Position numbers and translations under genes: made by a program
Shown here: positions 37,748 through 51,400 of the stretch, piece by piece
Layout: every line of letters begins with the position of its first letter
Numbering within the stretch: position 1 is the stretch's first letter
Assembly (NCBI RefSeq): GCF_020623625.1
Contig: NC_060205.1
Span: forward strand, 1,109,501-1,173,500
Direction: 5' to 3'
DNA: 64,000 nucleotides
DNA from: Saccharomycodes ludwigii
Lineage: Eukaryota > Ascomycota > Saccharomycetes > Saccharomycodales > Saccharomycodaceae
Notes under the pieces: generated by a model
Told to the model about the DNA's origin: nothing
What the model saw: only the letters and a program-made list of their open reading frames with translations
The model's database searches: none

Positions 37748-40054
37748 ATGAATGGTGATTATATAAATCCTCATAACAAAATGACACCCATGCACTCACC
37801 ATCCTCGTCGTACACTTCTAATACCCTTACCAATCCAACTATAATAAAGAAATTTTCCCCAAGAGATTTTATATTTTTAGAAAAATTGGGACAAGGCTCC
37901 TATTCCACAGTCTATAAGGCGAAACTGAAAAGAACGACAAAAGCACAGCAGCAGCAAATGAAGTACTATTATTCAGACACTAAACTCTATGCTATTAAAG
38001 TTTGTTCTAAAAAGCATATAATACAGGAACGCAAAGTTAAATATGTGGCCAGTGAGAAAGATACTTTAAATATGTTAATTTCAATACAAAAACATCCAGG
38101 TATAGTCAATTTACATTATACTTTCCATGATGAGGAAAATCTCTATTTTGTTTTAGATTATATCCCAGGGGGCGAACTGTTCTCATTGATTTACAAATAT
38201 GGAACTTTTAATGAGTCAATGAGTAAGCATTTTACCTGTCAGTTGGTTGATGCTTTAGATTTTTTACATTCAAATAAGGTAATACATAGAGATTTAAAAC
38301 CGGAAAATATACTTATAGGGAAGACTGGGAAATTGTTAATAACTGATTTTGGTGCGGCTGCTAACATTAATGATAGGGAATATGCCACCTCATTTGTTGG
38401 TACTTCAGAATACGTATCACCAGAGCTTTTACTTTATAATAAATGTTCATATCCCGCAGATATTTGGGCTCTAGGCTGTATACTATATCAATTCCAACAG
38501 GGAGTGCCTCCTTTCAGAGGTGTAAATGAGTTAGCTACTTTTGAACTGATTGTAAAATTAAAATATGCGTATGTGAAACCCGTACCTGTTATAATCAAGG
38601 ACTTAATATCCAAAATACTAGTGATAGATTCACAAAAGAGATTGACTATATCACAGATAAAGCAACACAAGTGGTTTGAAGATGTGAATTGGAATGACAA
38701 AAGGAAGATATGGAAGGGGATATGGGAAAATCAAAAACAAATATATATGGGCAATAGTGTCAATTCTAATATCAAGAATTTACCCATAAAAAGAAAGAAA
38801 CCTGTTAAAATATCAAATACTACAAGTAGTGTGGTAGAATGGAGAAGACAATTGGGGATAGTGCCGAAGGACAATAATGGTCACAATGGTGTTGGTAGTA
38901 ACCATACAAGTCCCACAAAAACTAATTTAGCGGATAATAATATATTTGATATGAATCAACATATTGCTAAATCAGCTGCGCTAGCTACGATGAATATAAA
39001 CAATACAAACAGCAATATAGCAATGGAAATGTTGACGAAGGTATCTACGAAACCGATTATACAAGCACAGGCGATTCCAAAACCGATGTCCTTATACGCG
39101 GGTAACAGCGTTAACAACAGTAACACAAATGTCGGGTTGGGGACACCATTTACATTTGATAATAACGGAACATCAAACACAACTCCTGTCATTGTAAACA
39201 ATAACACTGGTAGTAATAAATTGATGAGCTCACCCAACACTTACAATACAGTGGTCCATTCCCCATTAAGAATAAAATTACCGAATTCAACAAAAATTGC
39301 CCAGAAAACAGCATCGCCAACAAATACTGGTGCCGGTGATTCGCCTTTGCAAATTGCTAAAAGAGGAATAATCAATGTAGTTGAAATACCGGCAAAAAAA
39401 GAATATGTGAATAATAATGATAACAAAATAGATTTTGATGGTTATTCAATGAAATTAATGGATTATAACAAGGGTGGAGAAATACTATTGGATTTCATTA
39501 ACAAAAATGGGAATCAGATAATTGATAGATCGCGTAGAATGATATTGAGTATTTATAAAAATGGTAGTATTTCATTGGAATACTGTTCGAATGATCCGAA
39601 ACAGTTTAACAATGATAATACTAACAATGGTAACACAAAAAAGATAATGGGAAATGTTTTAGATGATGATCTATCTGTATACAATTACCAAGGTGATGAC
39701 GATAATATAAATGTATTAATTTTGGAAAAGAATAAATATATGATTTGGATAATAAGTTTAATCGAAGTTGATTGGATCAAGTGTATGCAAAGGATCAGAG
39801 AATTGAACCAAAAAAGTAGTGACAACACTAGTAGCAATGTTAATACTGGGAGCTTGATTAGGCCAAGTGAAAAAAGTTCAAACAGTGATTCTGTTATGCC
39901 AAATGTTGCCAATAGCGTGCCAACAAAAGTCCGTGCTACTGCTGTTGTTACTAGCAACAATAACAATACCCCAAATAACAGCGTTGCTAGTACCAATACA
40001 ACTCCAGCACCGTTGCATAGACATCCATATCATAATATCATATCATCGACGTGA
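37748..40054 (+). CDS. PKH3: Pkh3-type PDK1-family protein kinase
   Basis: 768 residues from the ATG at 37748; the frame is open six codons upstream but without ATG. It is an AGC-family kinase of the PDK1 type. The kinase domain has GQGSYSTV at 48-55, the catalytic Lys in AIK at 84, HRDLKPENIL, LITDFGAA and TSFVGTSEYVSPELL, and ends near residue 310. A long Asn/Thr-rich linker follows. Residues about 565-680 (DYNKGGEILLDF, RRMILSIYKNGSI, NVLILEKNKYMIWIISLIEV) resemble the PH-like domain of PDK1. S. cerevisiae has PKH1, PKH2 and PKH3; the place between TLG1 (YDR468C) and RMT2 (YDR465C) homologues points to PKH3 (YDR466W), which acts in cell-wall integrity signalling. Confidence 0.88.
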   Translation: MNGDYINPHNKMTPMHSPSSSYTSNTLTNPTIIKKFSPRDFIFLEKLGQGSYSTVYKAKLKRTTKAQQQQMKYYYSDTKLYAIKVCSKKHIIQERKVKYVASEKDTLNMLISIQKHPGIVNLHYTFHDEENLYFVLDYIPGGELFSLIYKYGTFNESMSKHFTCQLVDALDFLHSNKVIHRDLKPENILIGKTGKLLITDFGAAANINDREYATSFVGTSEYVSPELLLYNKCSYPADIWALGCILYQFQQGVPPFRGVNELATFELIVKLKYAYVKPVPVIIKDLISKILVIDSQKRLTISQIKQHKWFEDVNWNDKRKIWKGIWENQKQIYMGNSVNSNIKNLPIKRKKPVKISNTTSSVVEWRRQLGIVPKDNNGHNGVGSNHTSPTKTNLADNNIFDMNQHIAKSAALATMNINNTNSNIAMEMLTKVSTKPIIQAQAIPKPMSLYAGNSVNNSNTNVGLGTPFTFDNNGTSNTTPVIVNNNTGSNKLMSSPNTYNTVVHSPLRIKLPNSTKIAQKTASPTNTGAGDSPLQIAKRGIINVVEIPAKKEYVNNNDNKIDFDGYSMKLMDYNKGGEILLDFINKNGNQIIDRSRRMILSIYKNGSISLEYCSNDPKQFNNDNTNNGNTKKIMGNVLDDDLSVYNYQGDDDNINVLILEKNKYMIWIISLIEVDWIKCMQRIRELNQKSSDNTSSNVNTGSLIRPSEKSSNSDSVMPNVANSVPTKVRATAVVTSNNNNTPNNSVASTNTTPAPLHRHPYHNIISST

Positions 40055-40242
40055 GATTAATAAAATATATTATATATATATATATGTATAAACTTGGAAG
40101 GTTTTTTTAATAGATTTTAAACTTTATATAATAATAAATAATGAGAAAGATACTAAGTTAATCCAATTAATACATAATAATAATGATTATATAACTAATT
40201 TTTTCTTTTTTTCTTTTTTTTTTTCTTTTTCTTTCAGTCCAA

Positions 40243-41826
40243 TTAATCAAATACACTTGCATCAAAATACAAACTTGGATCTAAAGCACTAATATCGCAA
40301 CAAGAAGCTACACCATCGTACAACAATTCAGCTAAAACTTTACCTGTGGCAGGCGCATTATTAATACCCCAACATGAGTGCCCTGAACCAACATACAATT
40401 GACCAACGTTAGTTTCACCTATTAATGGACCACTACTGGTTGGAACATTTAAAACAGGTAAATAACAAGCTTGTCTTTTCAAAATATGACCATCACTCAA
40501 ATGAGGGGACAATTTGCTTACATAATAATATAATTCATCACATTTAGATTTGACTACCTCTACATCATCAGATGACTCAGGCAAAGATACCAGTGTATCC
40601 CCCTCACCACAAACATAGACTTCATCCTTTCTAGCATACATCTCAGGAGAGAAAAATTGATTAGGGCCGGTTTGTAGTTCAGTGAATATAGCGTATGGAG
40701 AAACAGTACCCGTGCTTGGCTTTATTGTGATAGAATGTGCTCTTAATCCGGAGATAGGACAATCGGGTAATAGTTTGGAAGTCCATGGACCCATGCACAA
40801 TATGATGTGGGTGGCAGATATGTCTATCTCGGTACGTGGTGATACATTAGCTCCATCATCATCATCATTATCGTCATCATCATCGGTCGGTATATAAGTA
40901 CAACCCTTGGCCACACCGGAGTCAGAATCAAATAATATTTTTTGGACCTTACCCAAGATTAAATCCACGCTACCTGTCTCCATAGCTTGTTTTAGTAGAA
41001 AATGTGTGAATTTATAGGGATGAACTTGAGCAGTAGAGTCGGTACCACCCAAGCTAGACCAATCTTTTATTAAATTTTTTTTAATCCAAGTCAAATCATC
41101 TGGCAAGGGATTACTGTTAGTCATACCACTACTGGAAGTACCATTGTTACCTTCATTATTTTGCTGTTGCTGTTGCTGCTGTTTCTGTTGAGGTGGTGAT
41201 ATGTCTTGACGAAGATTTTCTGTAATTTGCCTATTCATTCTATTGTCATCTTCCTCTATAAATGATAAGCTGTCACTAAAGCTACTAGAGTCTGGATCTG
41301 AATAGGAACTAGTACTGCTAGAAGTATTAGAGCCAGAAGAAGTGATCGATGAGTTGTCATTGTTACTATCATGTCTCTTTTTTTTAGAAGGAGGGGGAAC
41401 ACTCAAACTATATTTTCCCTCCTCTTCTTTTTCGCTGTTAGTTCTACTTTCAGAAGAACCATTATCTTCCTGTACATCAGCTTCTAATGAAACGGTGGTT
41501 AATCTTCTGTAGTCCCAGTTAGTTTCACCGTTGTATTCATCACTTAGCTCTTGGTGCAATTGGAAGGAATATGGAACAATTTGTTGCGGAAAAGCCCAGG
41601 TGGCTAGTAAACCACCAGCTTTACCACTAGCACCACCAGCTACTCTTTTACTTTCCAGAATAGTAATGTGGTGTTTCTTGGAATCAAAACTTGGGTGTCT
41701 GGTTAAATAATAGGCAGTGCACACACCAATAATACCTGCACCCACAATGACTATATGTTTTTCCTTTTCATTGATTTTGGGATCTGGATTTTTCTTAAAT
41801 TCAATGTCATCAACAAATGTAGACAT
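40243..41826 (-). CDS. TDA3: Tda3-like FAD-dependent oxidoreductase
   Basis: 527 residues from the ATG at 41824-41826 (S. cerevisiae Tda3, YHR009C, 523). It is a DAO-family FAD oxidoreductase linked to late endosome-to-Golgi retrieval; its substrate is not established. The Rossmann dinucleotide motif IVIVGAGIIGVCTAYYL lies near residues 25-41, followed by ITILESKRVAGGASGKAGGLLA, which binds FAD. A Ser/Gln/Asn-rich insert (residues about 115-235) interrupts the domain before DWSSLGGTDSTAQVHPYKF. The C-terminal GQLYVGSGHSCWGINNAPATG is the usual second FAD contact. It is divergent from SOD2 in this window. Confidence 0.9.
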   Translation of the reverse strand: MSTFVDDIEFKKNPDPKINEKEKHIVIVGAGIIGVCTAYYLTRHPSFDSKKHHITILESKRVAGGASGKAGGLLATWAFPQQIVPYSFQLHQELSDEYNGETNWDYRRLTTVSLEADVQEDNGSSESRTNSEKEEEGKYSLSVPPPSKKKRHDSNNDNSSITSSGSNTSSSTSSYSDPDSSSFSDSLSFIEEDDNRMNRQITENLRQDISPPQQKQQQQQQQNNEGNNGTSSSGMTNSNPLPDDLTWIKKNLIKDWSSLGGTDSTAQVHPYKFTHFLLKQAMETGSVDLILGKVQKILFDSDSGVAKGCTYIPTDDDDDNDDDDGANVSPRTEIDISATHIILCMGPWTSKLLPDCPISGLRAHSITIKPSTGTVSPYAIFTELQTGPNQFFSPEMYARKDEVYVCGEGDTLVSLPESSDDVEVVKSKCDELYYYVSKLSPHLSDGHILKRQACYLPVLNVPTSSGPLIGETNVGQLYVGSGHSCWGINNAPATGKVLAELLYDGVASCCDISALDPSLYFDASVFD

Positions 41827-41905
41827 TATATTGCAGTTAATTATTTAGTTGTTTATTGGGTTTTCGTTATGAATATAATAGAAGATTTGTAGTTAATTTG
41901 TATGG

Positions 41906-41943
<38 letters not shown>

Positions 41944-42770
41944 ATATCGGTTACACTTATAAATATATATTTGTATATGGATGAGATAACTATTTATATT
42001 ATATATAGGGACTTATTTTTTTAGAAAAGAAGTAAAAGTTTAATGAAAAGAGAAAGAAGAAGTAAGATAAATTAGGTGTAAAGATAAACGGTACTGCGTT
42101 GGAATTCAGACTGTCAAGTGGGATAATTCTCGTTTATATAATAAACATAACGGCAAGGATTAAAAAGTTAAAAAGTTAAAAAAAAAAAGTGAAAAAAAGA
42201 AAATGAAAAAAAAAAACATATAAAAAAAAAAAGAGAATGCAGAAACATCCGTACCCCACAGGCATAAAAGATTATGAAAAGGGACAAAGGAAAAGAAAAG
42301 AAAAAAAAAAAAAGTGACATTTTGGATATTCCACGCTGGGCCGTCTTTGCTTCCCGTCCGTCCGGCAAGTGCGAGGATGAGATAAAAAATAAGAGTCACA
42401 CGCTGCGCTGGGTGTGTGGGTGTTTTGTAATTATATTAAAAACCCAGACATCCCCCCCTCCTCCTCCAAAAAAAAAAAAAAGGGGCAAAAATAGACAAAA
42501 GAAAACAAAGGAAACAAAAAAAACAAAAACAAAAAAAAAAAGGAGCTTAAATTCCTTTGGTTTTATTTTTCACTTTTCATGTTTTTCTTCTATTTGTTAA
42601 ATCCAAACTTATATATAACAATAACAGCTTTCCTTTTTCTTTTTCTTTTTTTTTTCCTTTCTCCTTTTCTCTCCCCTCTTTCATGGTACACAACTGCTCA
42701 GAATTGAAAAAAAAAATTAAGAAAAAAAAAAGAAAACCAGCAAACAATCGACCGAAAATATTTGTCTAAA
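41827..42770. promoter_or_regulatory. Divergent promoter region TDA3 / SOD2
   Basis: 944 bp containing a (TA)n run (41907-41941), A-rich blocks, and a GC-richer core at about 42325-42420 with CCGTCCGTCCGG that stands out from the AT background. STRE-like CCCCT (42451-42455) and AGGGG (42480-42484) sites sit before a pyrimidine-rich leader (42625-42680) just ahead of SOD2, typical of a well-expressed yeast gene. No additional gene is seen. Confidence 0.5.
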
Positions 42771-43460
42771 ATGTTCAAATCCGTTTTATCCAAACAATCT
42801 AGAGCTATCGCCGCTACTACTACTTTCAAGAGAACTAAAGTCACCTTACCAGAATTGAAATGGGACTTTGGTGCTTTAGAACCATTCATTTCAGGTCAAA
42901 TTAACAAAATACATTACACTAAGCACCACCAAACTTATGTTAATGGTTTAAATACTAATACTGAAAAATTTGAAGAATTATATTCTAAATTAGACACCGA
43001 CCCTGTGAAAATTGCTCAACAATTACACGCTGTTCAACAACAAATTAAGTTTCACAGCGGTGGATACATCAACCATTGTTTGTTTTGGGCTAACCTAGCT
43101 CCACAATCTCAAGGTGGTGGTGAATTTTCTGCACAATCTCCATTGGGTAAAAAAGTTACAGAGCAATTTGGTTCTTTGGAAAATTTGCAAAGTTTGATTA
43201 ATGCCAAATTGGCTGGTGTTCAAGGTGTTGGCTGGGCCTTTTTATGTTATAACAAGGATTCAAAAAGCTTAGAATTGATTTCTACTTATAACCAAGATAC
43301 TGTCACTGGTAATTTGAAACCATTGCTAGCTATTGATGCTTGGGAGCATGCTTATTACTTACAATACCAAAACAGAAAGGTTGAATATTTCAAAGCCATC
43401 TGGAATGTAATCAACTGGGCCGAAGTTGCTAAGAGATATGAAGAATCTCTAGTCTTGTAA
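42771..43460 (+). CDS. SOD2: Sod2, mitochondrial Mn superoxide dismutase
   Basis: 229 residues from the ATG at 42771 (S. cerevisiae Sod2, YHR008C, 233). It dismutates superoxide in the mitochondrial matrix. The first 25 residues (MFKSVLSKQSRAIAATTTFK) are a basic, Ser/Thr-rich presequence. The mature enzyme starts around VTLPELKWDFGALEP. Metal ligands are visible: His48 in KIHYTKHH, a His in YINHCLFW (about residue 102), and Asp and His in DAWEHAYYLQY (about 189 and 193). The segment GGGEFSAQSPLG and QGVGWAFLCYN are also typical. Codon use is strongly biased, indicating high expression. Confidence 0.97.
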   Translation: MFKSVLSKQSRAIAATTTFKRTKVTLPELKWDFGALEPFISGQINKIHYTKHHQTYVNGLNTNTEKFEELYSKLDTDPVKIAQQLHAVQQQIKFHSGGYINHCLFWANLAPQSQGGGEFSAQSPLGKKVTEQFGSLENLQSLINAKLAGVQGVGWAFLCYNKDSKSLELISTYNQDTVTGNLKPLLAIDAWEHAYYLQYQNRKVEYFKAIWNVINWAEVAKRYEESLVL

Positions 43461-43906
43461 ACAGGTTTATTATTGAGAGAGAGAAAGGGAGGTATGATAT
43501 TTTTTTTTTCTTTCTTTCTTTCTTTCTTTCTTTTAAGTTCTTTCTCCTTTTCAATACTTTTGGAGTAATTATATATTCTTTTTATTTTCATAGTTATATA
43601 CATAACCTATAAAAACTTTCTATTTATATGCCAATTTTTAAAAGCTAAATAAAATGTATATTCACATATTTATGTATGTTAATGGGAAGAAAATAAAAGA
43701 AGGTTGCAAGGGAATACTTTGGTTGTATTTTCTTCTAGAAAAAAAAAAAATGGATGGATTTTGGATATAGGCGGATTTCGTTTCTTTTTTTTTTTTTTTT
43801 TTTTTTCAGCTTAAGAAAATATTTTATTTTACGTTAGTAGAAAAACTCAAACTTTTAGCTGAAACACATAGAAATTAAACCAAATAATAAAAGCCATAGA
43901 AAAAAA
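43461..43906. other. Intergenic region SOD2 to RMT2
   Basis: SOD2 3' flank with a TTTC repeat (43509-43534) and the RMT2 promoter with a 23-bp T run (43784-43806). No gene is seen. Confidence 0.5.
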
Positions 43907-45367
43907 ATGAGTGAGTTGCATGAGTTATTAACTTTACCCAAATTACCAATTACAAAAGATTATTATATAAAAACTTTACAATATTATTTAAGTAATGGTA
44001 TTCCAGCAACATATACTTTAGAAAATGTTATAGAATATAATAATACTGATACTGGAAGAACATTGAATCTTACTACTAATACAACGCCATTGCATACTTT
44101 AAGTAGATCAATCAGTTTGTTATCCAATGGATACAATACAGATTACTTGAAGGATGGTATGTTAAACATTGATACAGTCGATGATCAACAGGCTACTAAG
44201 CTTAAGATGTACCCAGTAACAAAGAGGTTATCATCCGGATATGAATTCAACGAAGAAGAATGCCAAACTATTTTAGATATTATTAATTTATTGTTTGAAT
44301 ATGGTGCTGGTTGGAATTTTTTAGATTTTGAAAATAAAACTATTGGTAATTTGATATACAATGAAGGAATTGGCAGTGTTACTGCCGTTGCTGCTTCTGC
44401 CAATAATACAATATTGCTGAATAATATATATCTAAGATTTGTTGAAGCTGGTATTGCTACTGAACTTTTATTTAGAAAAGTTGAAGAAGTTGAATGGATC
44501 GAAGAAAAAGAGGAGAAAGAGATAGAAAGAGAAGAAGAAGAAGAAGAAGAAGAAAAAACAGCAGCAGCAACAGAAGAGCAAATGAATAAAAATACAAACA
44601 ATTTAGATATTCAGGAACAAAATCCAGCTGATAATCAATCAGTCTTTTTAGAGACTCCATTAGAATACACAGACTCTTCGTTAATTACCAAAAACAATAA
44701 AGACGGTGTGATGATGGATTGGGAATCTGATATAATGCATATCGCTGCAGAAACAGTATTATCCAGCGCCTACCAAGAAGATAATGATAAAGAGTGTATA
44801 AATGTCTTGAATATAGGGTTTGGCATGGGTATTATCGACGCCTTTATTGAAAATATTTGTGCATCTAATAACGATAAAAAAAAATACAGACATTACATTT
44901 GTGAAGCCCATCCTGATGTGATTGCTCGTTTTGAAAATGATCCAATTTGGAGTAAAAATCCAAACATTATACTATTAAAGGGCAGATGGCAAGATACATT
45001 AAATACCATATTAGACCAAGGCGACATCTTTTTTGATGGGATTTATTACGACACTTTTAGCGAACATTATAATCAAGATATGTTAAACGATTTATATGAT
45101 GTTGTTGTCGGATTATTAAAACCCAAGGGGGTCTTTTCCTTTTTTAACGGTTTGGGTGCAGATAACCCATTTTTTTATGATGTTTATAAAGAAATTGTGG
45201 TTTTAGACTTACAAAATTATGGCTTAACATGTGAATATAAGCTGATAAAATTAGATAGCAGTGCCGAAAACTGTAAGAAAAATAACGGTGATATCGTTTG
45301 GGATGGAGTTAAACAGTCTTATTTCAATTGCAAATATTATTATCATCCCAAAATATCGTTTATGTGA
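43907..45367 (+). CDS. RMT2: Rmt2, protein arginine N5(delta)-methyltransferase
   Basis: 486 residues from the ATG at 43907 (S. cerevisiae Rmt2, YDR465C, 412). Rmt2 methylates the delta nitrogen of an arginine in ribosomal protein Rpl12. The N-terminal part has ankyrin-like pieces (TPLHTLSRSI, LLFEYGAGWNFLDFENKTIGNLI). A Glu-rich insert follows (about residues 205-230). The methyltransferase domain has ESDIMHIAAE, SAM-binding VLNIGFGMGIIDAFIE (near residue 305), YICEAHPDV, ILLKGRWQDTL, FFDGIYYDTFSEHY and LKPKGVFSFFNGLGADN. The last is distinctive of Rmt2 and its GAMT relatives. Confidence 0.95.
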   Translation: MSELHELLTLPKLPITKDYYIKTLQYYLSNGIPATYTLENVIEYNNTDTGRTLNLTTNTTPLHTLSRSISLLSNGYNTDYLKDGMLNIDTVDDQQATKLKMYPVTKRLSSGYEFNEEECQTILDIINLLFEYGAGWNFLDFENKTIGNLIYNEGIGSVTAVAASANNTILLNNIYLRFVEAGIATELLFRKVEEVEWIEEKEEKEIEREEEEEEEEKTAAATEEQMNKNTNNLDIQEQNPADNQSVFLETPLEYTDSSLITKNNKDGVMMDWESDIMHIAAETVLSSAYQEDNDKECINVLNIGFGMGIIDAFIENICASNNDKKKYRHYICEAHPDVIARFENDPIWSKNPNIILLKGRWQDTLNTILDQGDIFFDGIYYDTFSEHYNQDMLNDLYDVVVGLLKPKGVFSFFNGLGADNPFFYDVYKEIVVLDLQNYGLTCEYKLIKLDSSAENCKKNNGDIVWDGVKQSYFNCKYYYHPKISFM

Positions 45368-47780
<2,413 letters not shown>

Positions 47781-48440
47781 GTTGAATAAAAGTAAAAAGG
47801 CTAAGAATATATATTACAATGGGAAAAGAACCATATTGGGCAGGATGTAACTAATAAGAAATTTTTTAGTCTAAAATATTTTTTTTTTTGACTTATTTAT
47901 ACCTATATTTATTTATTTATTTTATATATAACAACTACTTTACTTATATATATATATATATATATATTATTTTATTTTACTGATATTTAAAAATTGCTTT
48001 ATTTATATATTAGTTATTACTTGGCTATCTATTATATATATATTTCTGTTAAATAATATAACAAATGTCCTAATTTGATATACATATTCAAGGTAACATT
48101 TTTTGTTTATTCTCGGTCAAAGAATTTTATTTGTCCGTTGTAAAAAAAATAAAAAGCGAGTTTTTAATCCCAGTTTATCACACGCATCTTCCCGCGAAGC
48201 AAGAAACAGGTTATGGGAAACATTTAATTATGAGGTAAGTTTCCAGCTTGCCGTATTAGTTTTTTTCTTGCTTTTAAAAAGGACAAACATTTTTCTAAAT
48301 TCAAATGATTTTCCGCGTCTTTTTGGAATTATCAATTAGAGGTTGTAAGAAGCCGCACAGTCACGGGATCAAGTCTAAGATCTAAATAAATTAAAAAAAA
48401 AAAAAAAAAAAAAGGTTCAGACTAAAATAATAATATATAA
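47781..48440. other. Convergent intergenic region ERG11 / SPP41
   Basis: The first part is AT-rich with (TA)n runs (47943-47968). From about 48100 to 48390 the sequence has few homopolymers and more G/C (for example the segments around 48180-48210 and 48340-48375), then ends in a 21-bp A run (48392-48413). No frame here begins with ATG and no tRNA fold is evident. Confidence 0.45.
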
Positions 48441-51400
48441 TTATGTATAACTTGGCCTTGCAAAAATACGTTTATTTAATCTTAAAGGTGTTGGAGATGC
48501 TGATATATTACTAGAAATGGTACTAGAAGCACCACTTGCTGATTGTGCATCGCTTGGATGAATAGCCTGCTGTTTATCAGTTACGTTGCTTGAACTATTA
48601 ACATTATCATCTTGGTTTTCATCACTTTGCTCTTTTTCTTTAGATAAATCAGAGGTAATGGACGCAAAATCTTGTTTCAAATCAGTGCTCTTATTTTCGC
48701 TGCTTGCATCATTGGTGCTGTTAACATCTTCAATTTTAATTTTCCTTGGCCTTCCCCTTCTGCTAATTTTTATCTTTTTGCTAACTTGTTCTCCTTCTTT
48801 TTCAACTTTAATACGTTTCTTTGATTTGGCCCCTGAAGCAGAAGGTATTTTAGCCTCCTCTTCCACTTCTTTAACTACCTGTTTGACGACATCTTCCCGG
48901 TTATACAAAAAACATACTAAACTTAACACTTCTTCGTCACTAACAGCTGTAATACCTTCATACACTTGTTTAGTTACCTTACTAGAGGTGTTCTTAGTAC
49001 CCTTGCTCTTAGTAATGTTCAGAGCTGGGGCAGTGTCCCGAATTTCTTTTCCTTCTAAACCATTATCTCTTGTGGTGTTGCTAACGCAATTTGTATCCCC
49101 TTCATTTTTTTTACTATCTTCAAGAATAATCGGATCAACGATTTTTAACGAGGCGTCCTCACCGTTATTTTCTTTAGACTTGTCATCATCACTAATGTCT
49201 TTTTGCTCACAATACTTTCCTTTAGCATCATCAGCTGTATTATTCCCAACACTATCTGGTGTGGTACCAGTGTGAATATCATTAGCACTCCGAGAATTTT
49301 CCACCACAATACCAGTTTTATTACTGCTATGGGTTTCGGAAAGTCCTTTTTGCATTTTAATCGCTTTATCCATTCTCCAACGTCTTTTTCTTTCAGTAGT
49401 CACTTCTCTTTTTAATATAGCAATTTCCTTATCCGATAGCTTGCCCTTTAATCTGTTAAATATGGGTATACGTTTCAAAGGTGATCCATCAATACGTTTC
49501 TTTGGTAAAACAACCTTAAAATTGAAAAATTTCATATTTCTTTGCTCTTGTTTGATCCTATAAATTGCAGTTGTACTTAGCTTAGGTCTAGATTCGGTTT
49601 TGATTATCTTTTGCACGTGGCCATCATTTGACCGATCACCATCAAGCACCTCTATGCCTTTAATATTATCCCTTTCCATTTTAATTAAATGATTTTCACT
49701 GAGATGGTCATAGTTGTTGGAGGTCATGCTAACTTTACTTTCCATATTCGTGTTGTCATTCTGTATTTCAATAAAATTCCCAATACTTTCTTTGTCGTCT
49801 TCTATCATACTAATACTAGTCAACCTACGTTTCTTCCTTGCGGGTATAAAATCATGTTGCCTTGTAGGAATAACAACGTCATCCATATTAATTTTGTTTT
49901 GAGATCTAAGTGGGATCTTTCTTTTTCTAGTATTAATTTCCTCCTTTTCCTTCTCAAGATGTTTTTCCAATGGTTCTGTAATTCTTTGGAAAATAGCAGT
50001 AACTAAATGTGAAATTTTTTCTTCTTTAATAAAACCCTGGTTATCATCTTCCTTCACCGTACTTTCATTTTTATTGGTAGTTTCATCGGATGGAAGCAGC
50101 AATGTGTCAATTCCATTAGTTTCATCCAAAGAAAGCTGTAATTTCTTGGTTTCATTGGTTGTTCTATTAACTAGATCAGTATCAGTGTGGTTATCAACAG
50201 AAGTTGTCTCCTTATCTTTTCCTTTCTCTATTAACGCCTCATTTTCTTTGTTGACAACTTGTTTATGTCCAGTATCTCCACTAAAGTCTCCTTGAACAGT
50301 AGTATTAAAAATTTCAATCTTGTCTGCATCATCAGTATCTTTTAAATTGTCATAACTTCCATTAATAGCTTCATTCTGATCTTCAATAACAGCATTGTAG
50401 TTATTCTCAGTAATATCCTTGGAAGAGTTATCGTCCTTATTGTTTTCTACTTCGGCTATGTCATTATCGCTGGTCGGTTCCATAATATCCTTATTGCTCT
50501 CAGCAATCAACAATGGATCGGTTGGAACTTCAATAAAAGCTTTGTCGAACTTATCGATATCATTATCATTGTCTTTATTTATAGTACTTTTAGTAACAAA
50601 TTCATCTTCTTGATTAGCATTACTTTGTAACACACCCACTGAACTGTCAGTCACAGAATTCTCAGCTGTAACCTGCAAAACAACCTTTCCATGTTTCAAT
50701 TCAAGATTATCATCCACAATCTTCCCAGGTTCAGCATTTAACGCTGTCTGTTGATCTTCAGATTTGGAAATATCAAGCCGCTTCCTTTTTTTTTTTTTTT
50801 TTAGCTCAAGTTTTTTCAACCCATTTAAGTTTAACCGCGAATTGGTGCTTAATAAAACATTCGATGATAATCCTGTAAGAGAAGAGGGTGCAAAATTTGA
50901 GACTACAATAGCATTATTGCTAATATTATTCAATTCAGCAGCATCGTCATCCTGTTGATTCTGATCTTGATTCTCCTCCCTTCCCACTTGTTGCGATTTT
51001 TTCATTTTTTGTTTTTTTAATTGCTGTTCAGCCAACACTTTTACAATGGTTGTTTTAGCTTGTTTGATAATATTGGATATTTGATTATTGACAATTGCCT
51101 TGTCCTTTTGGGTCTTGGCAATGGCCACAGCAGCCCTAGCAGCAATTACAGTCTTTAAAGCATTGGCAACGGGCGTCATTTCAGGGGGTAGCATGGATAA
51201 TAAGGGCAATAAGGAAGAAATGGACTGAATAGCCGCATAAGTCATCTTTTTTGGAATATTATATTTTTTAGCCAACTTTTTGGAGGTATCATCGTTGCTT
51301 GTCCTCTTGGTTTTTTTGGAAGATTTGACATGGCTTTCTTGTGCAGTTTTAGGTCTTGACACGACAAGTTTTACATTTCTTTTAACCATGGGCAACGCAT

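Noticed and set aside
48103-48339. 78-codon plus-strand frame after ERG11
   Set aside because: It begins with TTG and has no family features; it overlaps an A/T-rich 3' flank.
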